Source: Cryobacterium sp. MP_M3
Lineage (GTDB): Bacteria > Actinomycetota > Actinomycetes > Actinomycetales > Microbacteriaceae
NCBI RefSeq assembly: GCF_015752155.1
Contig: NZ_JADOVI010000002.1
Span: 248,001 to 312,000 of the forward strand
Direction: 5' to 3'
Length of the DNA: 64,000 nt
Made by a program: the position numbers and the translations under genes
Notes under the pieces: generated by a model
What the model saw: the letters and a program-made list of their open reading frames with translations, nothing else
Database searches by the model: none
What the model was told of the DNA's origin: nothing
Shown: piece after piece, positions 25,119 through 35,546 of the stretch
Layout: each line of letters starts with the position of its first letter
How positions within the stretch are numbered: position 1 is the first letter of the stretch

Positions 25119-26807
25119 ATGACCCGCAGCACCCCCGCATCCCCATCCTCCGGCGCCGTGACGCTGAGCCCACCGGCAGCGAGCACCGAGGACCACCCGA
25201 TGACCCGCACCCGCACCCTCATCGCGCCGTCGAGCGCGGCCCGCGCCGCGGACGGCCGGGTGCGCACCTACGAGGTGCGCACCTTCGGCTGCCAGATGAA
25301 CGTGCACGATTCCGAACGCCTGAGCGGTTCGCTCGAGGCGGCCGGTTACGTTCCCGCGGTCGGCGAGGAGGCCGACATCGTCGTGCTCAACACCTGCGCC
25401 GTGCGGGAGAACGCCGACAACAAGCTCTATGGCAACCTGGGCCAGCTCGCCTCGGTCAAGCGGCGTCATGAAGGCATGCAGATCGCCGTCGGCGGCTGCC
25501 TCGCCCAGAAAGACAAGGACACGATCCTGGCGAAGGCACCCTGGGTCGACGTCGTGTTCGGCACCCACAACATGGGGTCGCTGCCCAGCCTGCTCGAACG
25601 GTCCCGGCACAACGGCGAGGCCCAGCTCGAGATCCTCGAGGCGCTGGAAACCTTCCCGTCCACCCTGCCGACCAAGCGCGACTCCAGCTACAGCGGCTGG
25701 GTGTCCATCTCGGTCGGCTGCAACAACACCTGCACCTTCTGCATCGTGCCGGCGCTCCGCGGCAAGGAGAAGGACCGTCGTCCCGGCGAGATCCTCGCCG
25801 AAATCCAGTCCCTCGTCGACGACGGCGCGATCGAGGTCACCCTGCTCGGCCAGAACGTCAACTCCTACGGGGTCGAGTTCGGCGACCGTCTCGCATTCGG
25901 CAAGCTGCTGCGTGCCGCGGGGCGGATCGAGGGGCTGGAACGCATCCGTTTCACCAGTCCGCACCCCGCCGCGTTCACCGACGACGTGATCGACGCGATG
26001 GCCGAGACCCCGGCGGTCATGCCGCAGCTGCACATGCCCCTGCAGTCCGGCTCCGACCGCATCCTCAAGTCGATGCGGCGCTCCTACCGTTCCGCACGTT
26101 TCCTCGGCATTCTCGACCGGGTGCGGGCTCAGATGCCGCACGCGGCCATCAGCACCGACATCATCGTCGGTTTCCCCGGCGAGACCGAGGAGGACTTCCA
26201 GGAGACCCTCCGCGTGGTCGAACAGGCCCGGTTCGCGACCGCGTTCACCTTCCAGTACTCGATCCGTCCGGGCACGCCCGCCGCCACCATGCCCGATCAG
26301 GTGCCCAAGGAGGTCGTGCAGGACCGCTACGAACGCCTGGCCGCGCTGCAGGAGCGCATTTCCTGGGAGGAGAACCAGGCCGTGATCGGCCGCGAGGTCG
26401 AGCTCCTGGTCGCGAACGGCGAAGGCCGCAAGGATGCCGACACCCACCGGTTGAGCGGGCGCGCCCCCGACAGCCGGCTGGTGCACTTCGACGTGCCGGC
26501 GGGCTCCGAGCTGCCCCGTCCCGGCGACATCGTCACCGTGACCGTGACCCAGGCCGCGCCGTTCCACCTGATCGCCGATTCGCTCGACGGCTCCCCGCTG
26601 CGCATCCGGCGCACCCGCGCCGACGATGCCTGGGACCTGGCCGAGGCCGAGGCCTGCGGGGTGCCGAGTCACGGCGGCACGGCGGCGACGGGCGGTGCCG
26701 TGTCCCTCGGGATGCCGACTCTGGGTCTGCCCTCCACCGGGGTGCCCGCGGCGCGCGGCGCGGTCTCCACGACCCCGATCTACGACGTCACCGACGGGGA
26801 GCGCTAA
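25119..26807 (+). CDS. miaB: tRNA-2-methylthio-N6-dimethylallyladenosine synthase
   Basis: The radical-SAM methylthiotransferase thiolates i6A37 of tRNAs. The N-terminal UPF0004 domain has Cys in [19 protein letters not shown] and GGCLAQKD. The radical-SAM motif CxxxCxxC is [13 protein letters not shown], followed by the [11 protein letters not shown] and [11 protein letters not shown] segments. A C-terminal TRAM domain is at about 440-505. The 562-residue frame has ~45 non-conserved N-terminal residues. An ATG at 25200 is an alternative start, but the leaderless promoter favours 25119. It pairs with miaA, which makes its i6A substrate. Confidence 0.95.
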   Translation: MTRSTPASPSSGAVTLSPPAASTEDHPMTRTRTLIAPSSAARAADGRVRTYEVRTFGCQMNVHDSERLSGSLEAAGYVPAVGEEADIVVLNTCAVRENADNKLYGNLGQLASVKRRHEGMQIAVGGCLAQKDKDTILAKAPWVDVVFGTHNMGSLPSLLERSRHNGEAQLEILEALETFPSTLPTKRDSSYSGWVSISVGCNNTCTFCIVPALRGKEKDRRPGEILAEIQSLVDDGAIEVTLLGQNVNSYGVEFGDRLAFGKLLRAAGRIEGLERIRFTSPHPAAFTDDVIDAMAETPAVMPQLHMPLQSGSDRILKSMRRSYRSARFLGILDRVRAQMPHAAISTDIIVGFPGETEEDFQETLRVVEQARFATAFTFQYSIRPGTPAATMPDQVPKEVVQDRYERLAALQERISWEENQAVIGREVELLVANGEGRKDADTHRLSGRAPDSRLVHFDVPAGSELPRPGDIVTVTVTQAAPFHLIADSLDGSPLRIRRTRADDAWDLAEAEACGVPSHGGTAATGGAVSLGMPTLGLPSTGVPAARGAVSTTPIYDVTDGER

Positions 26808-26811
26808 CCGG

Positions 26812-27777
26812 GTGCACGACGTCGACACGGGCGACGGCTCCGGACTGGTGGTCGTGGTCGGGCCGACCGGCACCGGCAAGTCCGAGCTCTCCCTCGACCT
26901 CGCGGAACGCCTGGTCGCGCGCGGCCGGGCCGCCGAGATCGTCAACGCGGATGCCATGCAGCTGTACCGCGGAATGGACATCGGCACCGCCAAGCTCCCG
27001 ATGTCCGAACGCCGCGGCATCCCGCACCATCTCCTCGATGTGCTGGCGGTGACCGATGAGGCCACCGTCGCGCGGTACCAGGTCGAGGCCAGGGCGGCCA
27101 TCACCGGCATCATCGGGCGGGGCGCCGTGCCCATCCTCGTCGGCGGCTCCGGGCTGTACGTGTCGTCTGTCGTGTTCGACTTCCAGTTCCCCGGCACCGA
27201 CCCCGTGCTCCGGGCACGGCTCGAGGCCGAGCTGGCCGAGCAGGGCCCCGGCGCGCTCTACGCCCGGCTGAAAGCCGTCGACCCGGTCGCCGCGGCCCGG
27301 ATCGGCGCGAGCAACGGCCGCCGGCTCGTGCGCGCGCTCGAGGTCGTCGAACTCACCGGGGCCCCGCACGCCGCGGCATTGCCAGGAGAACCGGTCTACT
27401 GGCGGCCGGCCGTGACCGTCGGGCTGCGCGCGCCCCGGGACGAGCTGACGGCCCGCCTCGACGCGCGCGTCACCGCGATGTGGGCCGCGGGGCTGCCCGA
27501 CGAGGTCGAGGCGCTGATCCCCGCGGGGATCGAAACCGGCATCACCGCCAGCCGGGCCATCGGCTACGCGCAGGCGCTCGGGCAGCTGCGCGGCACCCTC
27601 ACCCGCGCCGAGGCGATCGAGCAAACCCAGCAGTTCACCCGCCGCTACGCCCGGCGACAGGTCAGCTGGTTCAAACGCTCCCCGCACACCCACTGGATCG
27701 ATTCCGCCGCCGCCGACCGGGCGCAGCAGGCCCTCGATCGGATCGACGGCGGGATGCCGGCGACGCCGCTCTCCTAA
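26812..27777 (+). CDS. miaA: tRNA dimethylallyltransferase
   Basis: MiaA adds dimethylallyl to A37, the step before MiaB. Walker [14 protein letters not shown] is at about residues 14-26; other marks are [27 protein letters not shown] and LVGGSGLYV. The C-terminal [13 protein letters not shown] is the tRNA-binding signature. The GTG start at 26812 is 4 nt after the miaB stop, preceded by GGGGAG. Length (321) is normal. A predicted promoter for dapF is embedded in its last codons. Confidence 0.95.
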   Translation: MHDVDTGDGSGLVVVVGPTGTGKSELSLDLAERLVARGRAAEIVNADAMQLYRGMDIGTAKLPMSERRGIPHHLLDVLAVTDEATVARYQVEARAAITGIIGRGAVPILVGGSGLYVSSVVFDFQFPGTDPVLRARLEAELAEQGPGALYARLKAVDPVAAARIGASNGRRLVRALEVVELTGAPHAAALPGEPVYWRPAVTVGLRAPRDELTARLDARVTAMWAAGLPDEVEALIPAGIETGITASRAIGYAQALGQLRGTLTRAEAIEQTQQFTRRYARRQVSWFKRSPHTHWIDSAAADRAQQALDRIDGGMPATPLS

Positions 27778-27780
27778 ACT
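27775..27780 (+). promoter_or_regulatory. Predicted -10 (TAAACT) of leaderless dapF promoter
   Basis: TAAACT overlaps the miaA stop codon and is followed by 6 nt and the dapF ATG at 27787. dapF can thus have its own leaderless transcript besides any read-through from miaB-miaA. Confidence 0.5.
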
Positions 27781-27786
27781 GGACCC

Positions 27787-28668
27787 ATGGGACTGGATCT
27801 GAATTTCACCAAAGGACACGGCACAGGCAACGATTTCGTGCTGTTCGCCGACCCTGACGGCCGGATCGACCTCACCCCCGACCAGATCCGCGCGGTCTGC
27901 GACCGCCGGTTCGGCATCGGCGGCGACGGCATCATCCGTGCGGTGCGCTCACGCAGCCTCGACGCGGGCGCCGCCGCGCTGGCCGAGGACGACCAGGCCG
28001 AATGGTTTATGGACTACTGGAACGCCGACGGCACCGTCTCGGAGATGTGCGGCAACGGCATCCGCGTGTACACCCGGTTCCTGGTGGAGCAGGGCCTGGC
28101 GACGCTCGCCGGCGGCGAGACCCTGAGCATCGGAACGCGCGGGGGAGTGCGCGACGTGCAGCGCGGCGGAACCGGCTACCAGGTCGACCTCGGCCGGTGG
28201 AAGCTCGACGGCGGCGAACCGCTCGTGCGGGCGAAGAACCTGCCGGTCGCCCGCCCCGGCCTCGGCATCAACGTGGGCAACCCGCACGTCGTCGTGGCCC
28301 TGGCCGACGACGCCGAACTGGAGAACGCCGACCTCACCTTCGTACCGCAGCTCGACCCCGAGCCGTCGGCCGGCGCGAACATCGAGTTCGTCGTGCCGAA
28401 CGACCCGCTCGTCGTCGACGGCGTCGGCCGCATCCGGATGCGCGTGCACGAGCGCGGCAGCGGCGAAACCCTGTCCTGCGGCACCGGCGCCGCCGCGGCG
28501 GCCCTCGCGACCCGGCACTGGGCCGGAGCCGGGGCACCCAACCAGTGGCGGGTCGAAGTCAGGGGCGGCGTGCTGGGCGTGCGGATGTTCCCGACCGAGG
28601 ACGGCGAGCACGTGTCACTGTCCGGCCCGGCCGACCTGGTCTTCGACGGGGTGTTCCGCCTGGCCTGA
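27787..28668 (+). CDS. dapF: Diaminopimelate epimerase
   Basis: The PLP-independent racemase converts LL-DAP to meso-DAP. The two catalytic thiols are in MCGNGIR (Cys88) and [11 protein letters not shown] (about Cys228). Other marks are GTGNDFVLF and [11 protein letters not shown]. The protein is 293 residues, usual for actinobacteria, including the insertion before the first active Cys. With dapA and dapB in the same window it is part of the lysine/peptidoglycan precursor pathway. It converges on a methyltransferase gene with no clear terminator between. Confidence 0.96.
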   Translation: MGLDLNFTKGHGTGNDFVLFADPDGRIDLTPDQIRAVCDRRFGIGGDGIIRAVRSRSLDAGAAALAEDDQAEWFMDYWNADGTVSEMCGNGIRVYTRFLVEQGLATLAGGETLSIGTRGGVRDVQRGGTGYQVDLGRWKLDGGEPLVRAKNLPVARPGLGINVGNPHVVVALADDAELENADLTFVPQLDPEPSAGANIEFVVPNDPLVVDGVGRIRMRVHERGSGETLSCGTGAAAAALATRHWAGAGAPNQWRVEVRGGVLGVRMFPTEDGEHVSLSGPADLVFDGVFRLA

Positions 28669-28712
28669 GAACGCGCAGGACCGGATCCGGCGCGGGTCGT
28701 CGTGCCCGGGCT

Positions 28713-29324
28713 TCACTCGTGGTGCTTGACGCGCAGCACCCGGAAGCCCTTGCTGATGGCGTGCCGGCTGGTCGTGAACTCGTCGGGCAGGTCGCCGTCG
28801 AGCCAACGCTGCAGCGAATCGGAACCGAGGTTGCGCTGCACGACGAGCCAGGCATCCGAGTCGGGCTCCAGGCGCGGCAGCCAGGTGTGCAGGAGGTTGT
28901 GCAACTCACTCTTGCCGACCCGGATCGGCGGGTTGGACCAGATCGTGCGGAAGCTCAGATGGGCCGGAACCTGGTCGGGCAGCACGGCCGTGACATTGGT
29001 CAGGCCCAGCTTCTCCGCGTTGAGCCGCACGAGGTCGAGCGCGCGCTCGTTCACGTCGACCGCCCAGACGGTGGCCCGGGGCGAGGCGAGGGCCAGGTGC
29101 AGGCTGATCGGGCCCCAACCGCAGCCGAGGTCGAGGAAGTCGCCGCCCGGCGGCGGGGTCGGAGCGTTGCCGATCAGGACCTGGGTGCCGGTGTCTATGT
29201 GGTCGGGGCTGAAGACCGAATTGGCGGTCGTCAACTGCCGGTCCTGGCCGCCCAGCGAGACAGTGATCTGCCTGAGTTTCAGGGCGCTGTCGGGTGCCGG
29301 GGTGAAGTAGTGGTCTGAGGCCAT
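28713..29324 (-). CDS. Class I SAM-dependent methyltransferase, RsmC-like
   Basis: The 203-residue protein starts MASDHYFTPAPDS. SAM-binding motif I is FLDLGCGWGPISLHLAL (about 63-79), followed by VWAVDVNERAL and the catalytic WSNPPIRVGK. The N-P-P-[FYI] motif and the C-terminal LVVQRNLGSDSLQRWL match the RsmC/RlmG small-domain family, which makes m2G in rRNA. It lacks the N-terminal half of E. coli RsmC, as in many Gram-positives. The start at 29324 is preferred over 29387 because a -10 lies 7 nt upstream. RNA target is inferred, not shown. Confidence 0.85.
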   Translation of the reverse strand: MASDHYFTPAPDSALKLRQITVSLGGQDRQLTTANSVFSPDHIDTGTQVLIGNAPTPPPGGDFLDLGCGWGPISLHLALASPRATVWAVDVNERALDLVRLNAEKLGLTNVTAVLPDQVPAHLSFRTIWSNPPIRVGKSELHNLLHTWLPRLEPDSDAWLVVQRNLGSDSLQRWLDGDLPDEFTTSRHAISKGFRVLRVKHHE

Positions 29325-29331
29325 AGTAGGG

Positions 29332-29337
29332 AACCTA
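29332..29337 (-). promoter_or_regulatory. Predicted -10 (TAGGTT) of leaderless methyltransferase promoter
   Basis: On the minus strand TAGGTT lies 7 nt before the ATG at 29324. It is nearly back-to-back with the hflX -10. Confidence 0.5.
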
Positions 29338-29353
29338 CCGTGCTTCGAGGAAC

Positions 29354-29359
29354 TAAGGT
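29354..29359 (+). promoter_or_regulatory. Predicted -10 (TAAGGT) of leaderless hflX promoter
   Basis: TAAGGT is 7 nt before the ATG at 29367. This decides the start against the upstream GTG at 29340, which would lie upstream of the predicted RNA start. Confidence 0.5.
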
Positions 29360-29366
29360 TAAAGGA

Positions 29367-30905
29367 ATGATTGAGCCAACCGAGCACGACAACGACGACG
29401 ATGTGGTAGCGCGCGTCCTGGCCAGCGCCGAGAGCAAAGCCGCTGGCTATTCGCTATTCCGGAGCGGCTCCGCCCAGGCCCTGCAGGCTGACTCGTCGAC
29501 GCCGGAATCCGATGAGGGCCACGACGGGGCGCAGCAGGACCGGGAGGACCGCAACGCGCTCCGCCGCGTGCCCAGCCTCTCCACCGAACTCGAGGACGTC
29601 ACCGAGGTCGAATACCGGCAGCTGCGACTCGAGAACGTCGTGCTGATCGGCCTGTACACGCAGGGCACGGTGGCCGACGCGGAGAACTCCATGCGTGAGC
29701 TCGCCGCCCTCGCCGAGACGGCGGGCGCGACCGTGCTCGACGGGCTGATGCAACGCCGGGCCAAGCCCGACGCCAGCACCTACCTCGGCAAGGGCAAGGC
29801 CGAAGAACTGGCCGGCATCGTCAAGGCCATGGGTGCCGACACCGTGATCGCCGACACCGAGCTGGCTCCCAGCCAGCGACGCGCACTGGAAGACGTGGTC
29901 AAGGTCAAGGTGATCGACCGCACCGCCGTCATCCTCGACATCTTCAGCCAGCATGCCAAGAGCCGCGAGGGCAAGGCGCAGGTCGAACTCGCCCAGCTCG
30001 AATACCTCCTGCCGCGCCTGCGAGGCTGGGGCGACTCGATGTCCCGCCAGGCCGGCGGCCAGGTCGGCGGCGCCGGCGCGGGCATGGGCTCCCGCGGCCC
30101 CGGTGAAACGAAGATCGAGCTCGACCGGCGACGCATCCATACCCGGATGTCCCGGCTCCGCAAGCAGATCCTCGAGATGAAACCGGCCCGTGAAGCCAAG
30201 CGGGCCAACCGCAAGCGCAATTCCGTGCCGTCGGTCGCCATCGTCGGCTACACCAACGCCGGCAAGTCGAGCCTGCTCAACCGGATCACCCGGGCCGGCG
30301 TGCTCGTGGAGAACTCCCTCTTCGCCACCCTCGATGCCACCGTGCGCAAGTCGACAACGGCCGACGGGCGCCTGTACACCCTCACCGACACCGTCGGCTT
30401 CGTGCGCAACCTGCCTCACCAGCTGGTCGAGGCCTTCCGTTCCACCCTCGAGGAAGTGGCCGACGCGGACGTCATCGTGCACGTCGTCGACGGTTCCCAC
30501 CCCGATCCGGCCAGCCAGCTCTCCACGGTGCGCGAGGTGATCGGCGAGGTCGGCGCCAGGGACATCCCCGAGATCGTCGTCTTCAACAAGGCCGACCTGG
30601 TCGCCGAGGACGACCGGCTCGTGCTGCGGGGGCTGTGGCCGCAGGGCATCTTCGTCTCCGCCCGCACCGGCGAGGGCATCGAGGAGCTCCTCGCGGCCAT
30701 CTCCGAGCTCCTGCCGCGCCCGAAGATCGAGCTCAGGCTGCTCATCCCCTACGAGCGCGGCGACCTCATCGCGGTGCTGCACGACCAGGGACAGGTGCTC
30801 TCGACGGACTACGTCGAGACAGGCACCGAGGTGACCGCCCTGGTCACCCCCGACATCCAGGCCCAGTTCGGCCCGTTCATCGTTCGGCCCTCCGTCAGCG
30901 CCTGA
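29367..30905 (+). CDS. hflX: GTPase HflX
   Basis: HflX is a ribosome-associated GTPase that splits stalled or hibernating ribosomes. The 512-residue protein has an N-terminal HflX domain with LMQRRAKPDASTYLGKGKAEEL, then the Gly-rich linker SRQAGGQVGGAGAGMGSRGPGETKIELDRRR. The G domain shows VGYTNAGKSSLLNRI, DTVGFVRNLPHQLVEAF and VFNKADLV. An acidic/charged N-terminal ~75 residues precede the conserved part. It is monocistronic and is followed by a 30-bp tandem repeat. Confidence 0.94.
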   Translation: MIEPTEHDNDDDVVARVLASAESKAAGYSLFRSGSAQALQADSSTPESDEGHDGAQQDREDRNALRRVPSLSTELEDVTEVEYRQLRLENVVLIGLYTQGTVADAENSMRELAALAETAGATVLDGLMQRRAKPDASTYLGKGKAEELAGIVKAMGADTVIADTELAPSQRRALEDVVKVKVIDRTAVILDIFSQHAKSREGKAQVELAQLEYLLPRLRGWGDSMSRQAGGQVGGAGAGMGSRGPGETKIELDRRRIHTRMSRLRKQILEMKPAREAKRANRKRNSVPSVAIVGYTNAGKSSLLNRITRAGVLVENSLFATLDATVRKSTTADGRLYTLTDTVGFVRNLPHQLVEAFRSTLEEVADADVIVHVVDGSHPDPASQLSTVREVIGEVGARDIPEIVVFNKADLVAEDDRLVLRGLWPQGIFVSARTGEGIEELLAAISELLPRPKIELRLLIPYERGDLIAVLHDQGQVLSTDYVETGTEVTALVTPDIQAQFGPFIVRPSVSA

Positions 30906-30907
30906 CC

Positions 30908-30967
30908 GGATCTCGACAGGCTCGATCACCGGGGGCGGGATCTCGACAGGCTCGATCACCGGGCCCG
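30908..30967 (+). repeat. Intergenic 30-bp tandem repeat, two copies (family A)
   Basis: Two 30-bp units begin at 30908 and 30938. Both contain GATCTCGACAGGCTCGATCA followed by CCGGG; they differ only at the end. The same core recurs at 45679-45783, so this is a dispersed intergenic repeat family rather than a local duplication. Confidence 0.85.
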
Positions 30968-31010
30968 GTGAAACATAAAGTCACAGTCTGGCGGCCCCCG
31001 ATCGGGGTTG

Positions 31011-31166
31011 CTAGAGTCTCATTCAATCGTTGCCGCCGAGGTTCACCTCAGTGGCATGGAGCGACAGCCGAGCCCGGCATCCGCCCGCGAACACCCGCCG
31101 GGCCTGCCTGGTGGTCCGCGGCCGCCCGGCACCCGCCGGTGCGGGCAACTGTCGAATGAGGTGCAC
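31011..31166 (+). promoter_or_regulatory. metF promoter and structured leader
   Basis: TAGAGT at 31011-31016 is a good -10, placing the start point near 31023 and giving a ~144-nt leader. Two stable hairpins can be drawn: 31032-31055 (GCCGCCGAGGT with ACCTCAGTGGC, one mismatch) and 31124-31146 (GCCCGGCACC with GGTGCGGGC, one bulge, CGCC loop). The second ends about 20 nt before the start codon. I could not match it to SAM, SAH or cobalamin riboswitch cores. Confidence 0.4.
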
Positions 31167-32150
31167 ATGAACACGACGTCGAACCCGGCCTGTCCCGGTC
31201 GAGTCCCGTTCTCCTTCGAGCTCTACCCGGCCAGGACGGATGCCGCCGCATCCGCTCTCGCGACCACGATCGAGCACCTCGCCGCGGCCGGGCCCGACTT
31301 CCTCTCGGTCACCTACGGTGCCAACGGGTCCTCCCGCCGTTCCTCGCTCGACGTGCTCAGCCGCATCCTGCGCACCACGAACGTCGAGGCCATGGCCCAC
31401 CTCACCTGCGTCGGCTCTACCCATGAGGAAGCGAACCGGCTGATCCGCGAGTTCCTCGACGCGGGAGTGCGCAGCTTCCTCGCGCTGCGCGGCGACCCCC
31501 CGGCGGGAGCGAAGGAGGGGGAGGCGTTCCTCGGCGACTTCGGCAGCGCCGCCGAACTCGTGCAGCTCATCCACCGGGTGCAGGCCGAGAAATCACCGTA
31601 CCGGGAGTCGATCATCCCCGGCATCCCGGCCGCCCGCGCCGTGAAGCCCGGGCGCGAGAAGGTGCGCATCGCCGTGGCGGCGTTCCCGAACGGGCACCCG
31701 CGCTCCCGGTCCTCGGCGCAGGACATCGACACCCTGCTCGCCAAGCAGGCCGCCGGCGCGAACCTCGGCATCACGCAACTGTTCTTCCACGCCGACCACT
31801 ACCTGAGCTTCGCCCAGCGCGCCAGGGAGGCCGGCGTCCTCTTCCCGATCCTGCCGGGCATCATGCCGGTGACGAGCCCGGCGAGGCTGCGCCGCATCCT
31901 CGAGCTGTCCGGCGAACAGATGCCGTCAGACCTGTCCATCCGGCTCGAGATCGAGCCGACCAGGGAAGGCCAGCGTGACATCGGCATCCAGCACGCCATC
32001 GACCTCGCCGGCCAGGTGATCGCCGGCGGGGCTCCCGGGCTGCACCTCTACGCCTTCAACGAGCACGAGACCGTGCTCGAGGTGCTCGGCGGCTGCGGCC
32101 TGCTCACGGCCCCCGTCACGGCGCCGGCGAAGCTGCCGGCGACCGTGTAG
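31167..32150 (+). CDS. metF: 5,10-methylenetetrahydrofolate reductase
   Basis: The FAD-dependent TIM-barrel enzyme makes 5-methyl-THF for methionine synthesis. Visible marks are [24 protein letters not shown] (both near the N-terminus), [35 protein letters not shown] and [12 protein letters not shown]. The start ATG at 31167 (MNTTSN) follows GAGGTG; the open frame extends further upstream but lacks conserved residues and a Shine-Dalgarno. Length is 327. metE lies 173 bp downstream and uses the product, so a metF-metE unit is likely. Confidence 0.94.
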   Translation: MNTTSNPACPGRVPFSFELYPARTDAAASALATTIEHLAAAGPDFLSVTYGANGSSRRSSLDVLSRILRTTNVEAMAHLTCVGSTHEEANRLIREFLDAGVRSFLALRGDPPAGAKEGEAFLGDFGSAAELVQLIHRVQAEKSPYRESIIPGIPAARAVKPGREKVRIAVAAFPNGHPRSRSSAQDIDTLLAKQAAGANLGITQLFFHADHYLSFAQRAREAGVLFPILPGIMPVTSPARLRRILELSGEQMPSDLSIRLEIEPTREGQRDIGIQHAIDLAGQVIAGGAPGLHLYAFNEHETVLEVLGGCGLLTAPVTAPAKLPATV

Positions 32151-32323
32151 ACCGGCACCCGGCGACCCGCTCCGGGCGTCACCCTCTTCCTTTCCCTTCC
32201 CACCGAACGCCACGCACGCGACTCGGAGTCACCGTCGCGCCCGAAATCGTGCGGCCACAGGCACTGCCCGCACCGAAAAAACACGCACCATCCGAGGCAC
32301 GATCTCACCCCGCAAAGGACACC

Positions 32324-34657
32324 ATGACCGCCACCTCCCCATTCCCCGCCGGCACCATCCTCGGCTACCCGCGGATCGGTCCCCGGCGCCAACTCAAGAA
32401 GGCCGTCGAGTCGTTCTGGGCCGGCACGACCAACGCCGCCGAGCTCGAGGACACCGCGGCCACCCTGCGCCAGGCCACCCGGGAACGGCTCGTGGCCCTC
32501 GGCCTCCGCGCCGACGACTCCTCCATCCCCGGCTCCTTCTCGTTCTACGACCAGGTGCTCGACACCCTCTGCACCGTCGGAGCGGTCCCCGCCCGGTATG
32601 CGTCGCTGGTGGGCCCCGACGGGCGGATCGACCTGGCCGGATACTTCACCCTCGCCCGCGGCGAAGGCGACAACCTGCCGCTCGAGATGACGAAATGGTT
32701 CGACTCCAACTACCACTACCTCGTCCCCGAAATCGGCCCGGAGACCGTGTTCTCCCTCTCCAGCGACCGCATCGTTCGAGAGTTCGTCGAGGCGAGAACG
32801 GCCGGCTACCTCACCCGCCCGGTCATCGTTGGCCCGGTCACCTTCCTCCTGCTGAGCAAAGCCAGCGACGAGGCCCCCGCCGGCTTCTCGCCGCTGGACC
32901 GCCTCGACGACCTGCTCCCCGTCTACGCCGCTCTGCTCCAGAGCCTGGCCGAGGCCGGCGCCGACTGGGTGCAGCTCGACGAACCGGCTCTGGTCAGTGA
33001 GAGCGTCGACGCCCCCCGGGGCGAGGCGCTGAGCGCGCTCGGCTGGGCCTACGCGACCCTCGGCCGTCTCTCCGCCCGCCCGGCCATCTTCGTTGCGGCG
33101 CCCTATGGCAGCCTCGACGACGCCCTTCCCGTGCTCGCCGGCACACCGGTCGACGCGATCGGACTCGACCTCGTGCGCGGCGCGCTGCCTCAGGACACCC
33201 CCGGCCTTGCCGGGAAGACCCTCGTCGCCGGGGTGATCGACGGCCACAACATCTGGCGCGGCGACCTGGCCGGCGCGCTCGGGAAGGCCGAACGGCTCAG
33301 TGCGCTCTCCCCGCGGGTAGCCGTTTCCACGTCCACGTCCCTGCTCCACGTTCCCCACGACGTCGACGACGAGTCCGCGCTCGGCGACGAACTCAGGTCC
33401 TGGCTGGCATTCGCCGACCAGAAGGTTGGCCAGGTCGCGGCTCTGGCCCGAGGCCTCGCGCAGGGCAGGGAAGCCATCGCGGCCGAGCTGTCGGCAGCCT
33501 CCGCCGCGCTCGAATCCCGGCTCACCGCTCCCGGCGTGCGAGACGCCGCGGTGCGGGCTCGCGCCGCGGCACTCACCGAGACCGACTTCAGCCGGGGCGA
33601 CTACCAGACTCGGCTGGCCGCGCAGGATGCCGCCCTCGGGCTGCCCCTGCTGCCGACCACGACCATCGGGTCCTTCCCGCAGACCGGGGAGATCCGCCGG
33701 GCCAGGGCCAGGCACCTCGCCGGGGCGTTGTCCGCCGACGGCTACCGCGCCCTGATGGAGGCGGAGATCGCCCGGGTGGTCGCGTTGCAGGAGGAGATCG
33801 GGCTCGACGTGCTCGTGCACGGCGAGCCGGAGCGCAACGACATGGTGCAGTACTTCGCCGAGCAGCTCGACGGCTTCCGGGTGACCGAGAACGGCTGGGT
33901 GCAGTCCTACGGCAGCCGGTGCACCCGGCCGTCGATCCTCTGGGGGGACGTGTCACGGCCCCGGCCGATCACCGTCGACTGGTCCGCCTACACCCAGGGG
34001 CTGACGGAGAAACCGGTCAAGGGGATGCTCACCGGACCGGTCACAATCCTCGCCTGGTCGTTCGTGCGCGACGACCAGCCGCTGGGAGACACCGCCCGTC
34101 AGGTCGCACTGGCGCTCCGGGACGAGATCGCTGACCTCGAGGCGGCCGGGATCGGCCTCGTCCAGGTCGACGAGCCGGCCCTGCGCGAACTCCTCCCGCT
34201 GAAGAGGAAGGACCACGCCGACTACCTCGACTGGTCGGTCGGCTCCTTCCGCCTCGCCACGGCCGGCGTGGCCGACGCCACCCAGATCCACACTCACCTG
34301 TGCTACTCGGAGTTCGGTGTGGTGATCGACGCCATCCGGAACCTCGACGCCGACGTCACCAGCATCGAGGCCGTGCGCTCCCGAATGGAGGTCGTCGCCG
34401 ACATCGAGGCCGGCGGATTCGACCATGGCATCGGGCCGGGCGTGTACGACATCCACTCACCGAGGGTGCCGAGTGTGGCGGAGATCACGGAGCTTCTCGA
34501 CCGAGCCCTCGAATCCATTCCGGAGCGTCAGGTCTGGGTCAACCCGGATTGCGGGCTCAAGACCCGCGGCTACGCGGAGACCGCCGAATCGCTGCACAAC
34601 ATGGTGACGGCGACCCGCGCGGTGCGCGCGCGCCTCGGTGCCGGTATCCCCGCCTAA
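32324..34657 (+). CDS. metE: Cobalamin-independent methionine synthase
   Basis: MetE transfers methyl from methyl-THF-polyglutamate to homocysteine. The 777-residue two-barrel protein has an N-terminal domain starting [19 protein letters not shown] and a C-terminal catalytic domain with [17 protein letters not shown]. The zinc ligands lie in [11 protein letters not shown] and the later [13 protein letters not shown]. The ATG at 32324 has AAAGGA. The 173-nt gap from metF has a GTGCGG/CCGCAC inverted repeat but no recognised riboswitch. A strong hairpin follows the gene. Confidence 0.97.
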   Translation: MTATSPFPAGTILGYPRIGPRRQLKKAVESFWAGTTNAAELEDTAATLRQATRERLVALGLRADDSSIPGSFSFYDQVLDTLCTVGAVPARYASLVGPDGRIDLAGYFTLARGEGDNLPLEMTKWFDSNYHYLVPEIGPETVFSLSSDRIVREFVEARTAGYLTRPVIVGPVTFLLLSKASDEAPAGFSPLDRLDDLLPVYAALLQSLAEAGADWVQLDEPALVSESVDAPRGEALSALGWAYATLGRLSARPAIFVAAPYGSLDDALPVLAGTPVDAIGLDLVRGALPQDTPGLAGKTLVAGVIDGHNIWRGDLAGALGKAERLSALSPRVAVSTSTSLLHVPHDVDDESALGDELRSWLAFADQKVGQVAALARGLAQGREAIAAELSAASAALESRLTAPGVRDAAVRARAAALTETDFSRGDYQTRLAAQDAALGLPLLPTTTIGSFPQTGEIRRARARHLAGALSADGYRALMEAEIARVVALQEEIGLDVLVHGEPERNDMVQYFAEQLDGFRVTENGWVQSYGSRCTRPSILWGDVSRPRPITVDWSAYTQGLTEKPVKGMLTGPVTILAWSFVRDDQPLGDTARQVALALRDEIADLEAAGIGLVQVDEPALRELLPLKRKDHADYLDWSVGSFRLATAGVADATQIHTHLCYSEFGVVIDAIRNLDADVTSIEAVRSRMEVVADIEAGGFDHGIGPGVYDIHSPRVPSVAEITELLDRALESIPERQVWVNPDCGLKTRGYAETAESLHNMVTATRAVRARLGAGIPA

Positions 34658-34690
34658 ACGCCGAACCCCCGGACCGAGCGTCACCCGAAC

Positions 34691-34730
34691 GCAGAACGGC
34701 CCTGCCGGAACACCGACAGGGCCGTTCCGC
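34691..34730. terminator. Terminator between convergent metE and lexA
   Basis: GAACGGCCCTG (34694-34704) pairs perfectly with CAGGGCCGTTC (34717-34727), extendable by outer G-C pairs, around a 12-nt loop. It sits between the metE stop and the lexA stop. It has no long T run, so it could act from both sides or act with Rho. Confidence 0.65.
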
Positions 34731-34739
34731 GCGAGAAGA

Positions 34740-35444
34740 TCAGACCGAGCGCAAAACCGCCACGATCTTGCCCAGGATCTCGGCGTGGTCGCCGACGATG
34801 GGCTCGAAGTTGGTGTTGCGCGGCAGCAGCCAGATGTGTCCATCGCGCTGGCGGAAAACCTTGACCGTCGCCTCGCCGTCGAGCATGGCCGCGACGATCT
34901 CGCCGTTCTCGGCCGTCTTCTGCTGGCGCACCACGACCCAGTCGCCGTCGCAGATGGCGGCGTCGATCATCGACTCGCCGACCACCTTGAGCATGAACAG
35001 TTCGCCCTTGCCCACCAGCTGGCGGGGGAGCGGGAAGATTTCGTCGATCATCTGGTCGGCCATGATCGGCACGCCGGCCGCGATCCGGCCGACCAGCGGC
35101 ACCATGGCCGCATCGCCGACCTGAACACCCGACTGGTAGCTCTCCGCACCGCCGGCCGGCACGTCCTCCGGCGACTGCGGAATCTCGATCAGCACCTCGA
35201 GCGCCCGGGGACGGTTCGGGTCGCGCCGCAGGTACCCGCTCAGCTCGAGCTGGTTGAGCTGATGGGTGACGCTCGACAGCGACGACAGGCCCACCGCGTC
35301 GCCGATCTCGCGCATGCTCGGCGGATAGCCGCGCTGGCTCACCGAGCGCTGGATCACGTCCAGGATGGCGAGCTGCTTCTCACTGAGGCTCTTGCGCCGC
35401 CTGGTTCCGCCCTTGTCGCGGGGACCGCTGCTGTCCTGCGTCAC
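34740..35444 (-). CDS. lexA: LexA repressor (SOS regulator)
   Basis: The 234-residue protein has an N-terminal winged helix (about 18-85) with [25 protein letters not shown]. The self-cleavage bond is Ala123-Gly124 in GRIAAGVP, and the Ser/Lys dyad is Ser158 (VGESMID) and Lys195 (EATVKVF). RecA-stimulated autocleavage therefore looks intact. The start is a GTG at 35444 preceded by AGGAGCGAC. It is divergent from a LysM gene, the arrangement of lexA with divS or Rv2719c in other actinobacteria. It is probably autoregulated through the box at 35572-35587. Confidence 0.97.
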   Translation of the reverse strand: MTQDSSGPRDKGGTRRRKSLSEKQLAILDVIQRSVSQRGYPPSMREIGDAVGLSSLSSVTHQLNQLELSGYLRRDPNRPRALEVLIEIPQSPEDVPAGGAESYQSGVQVGDAAMVPLVGRIAAGVPIMADQMIDEIFPLPRQLVGKGELFMLKVVGESMIDAAICDGDWVVVRQQKTAENGEIVAAMLDGEATVKVFRQRDGHIWLLPRNTNFEPIVGDHAEILGKIVAVLRSV

Positions 35445-35546
35445 GATGTCGCTCCTCGTCTCGGTGAACCGGTCCTGTCAGCAGTCGAAACCGCCGTCAG
35501 ACCCGAATGTCGGTGGCGTCTGGTTGATTCAATCCAGACAATCGAA

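Noticed and set aside
31011-31166. SAM, SAH or cobalamin riboswitch before metF
   Set aside because: The core words I remember for these classes are absent; only generic hairpins are seen. A computed search is needed to be sure.
31008-31166. N-terminal extension of MetF from the longer open frame
   Set aside because: The 53 extra codons are Pro/Arg-rich and unconserved; GAGGTG precedes ATG 31167, and part of the extension would lie before the predicted RNA start.
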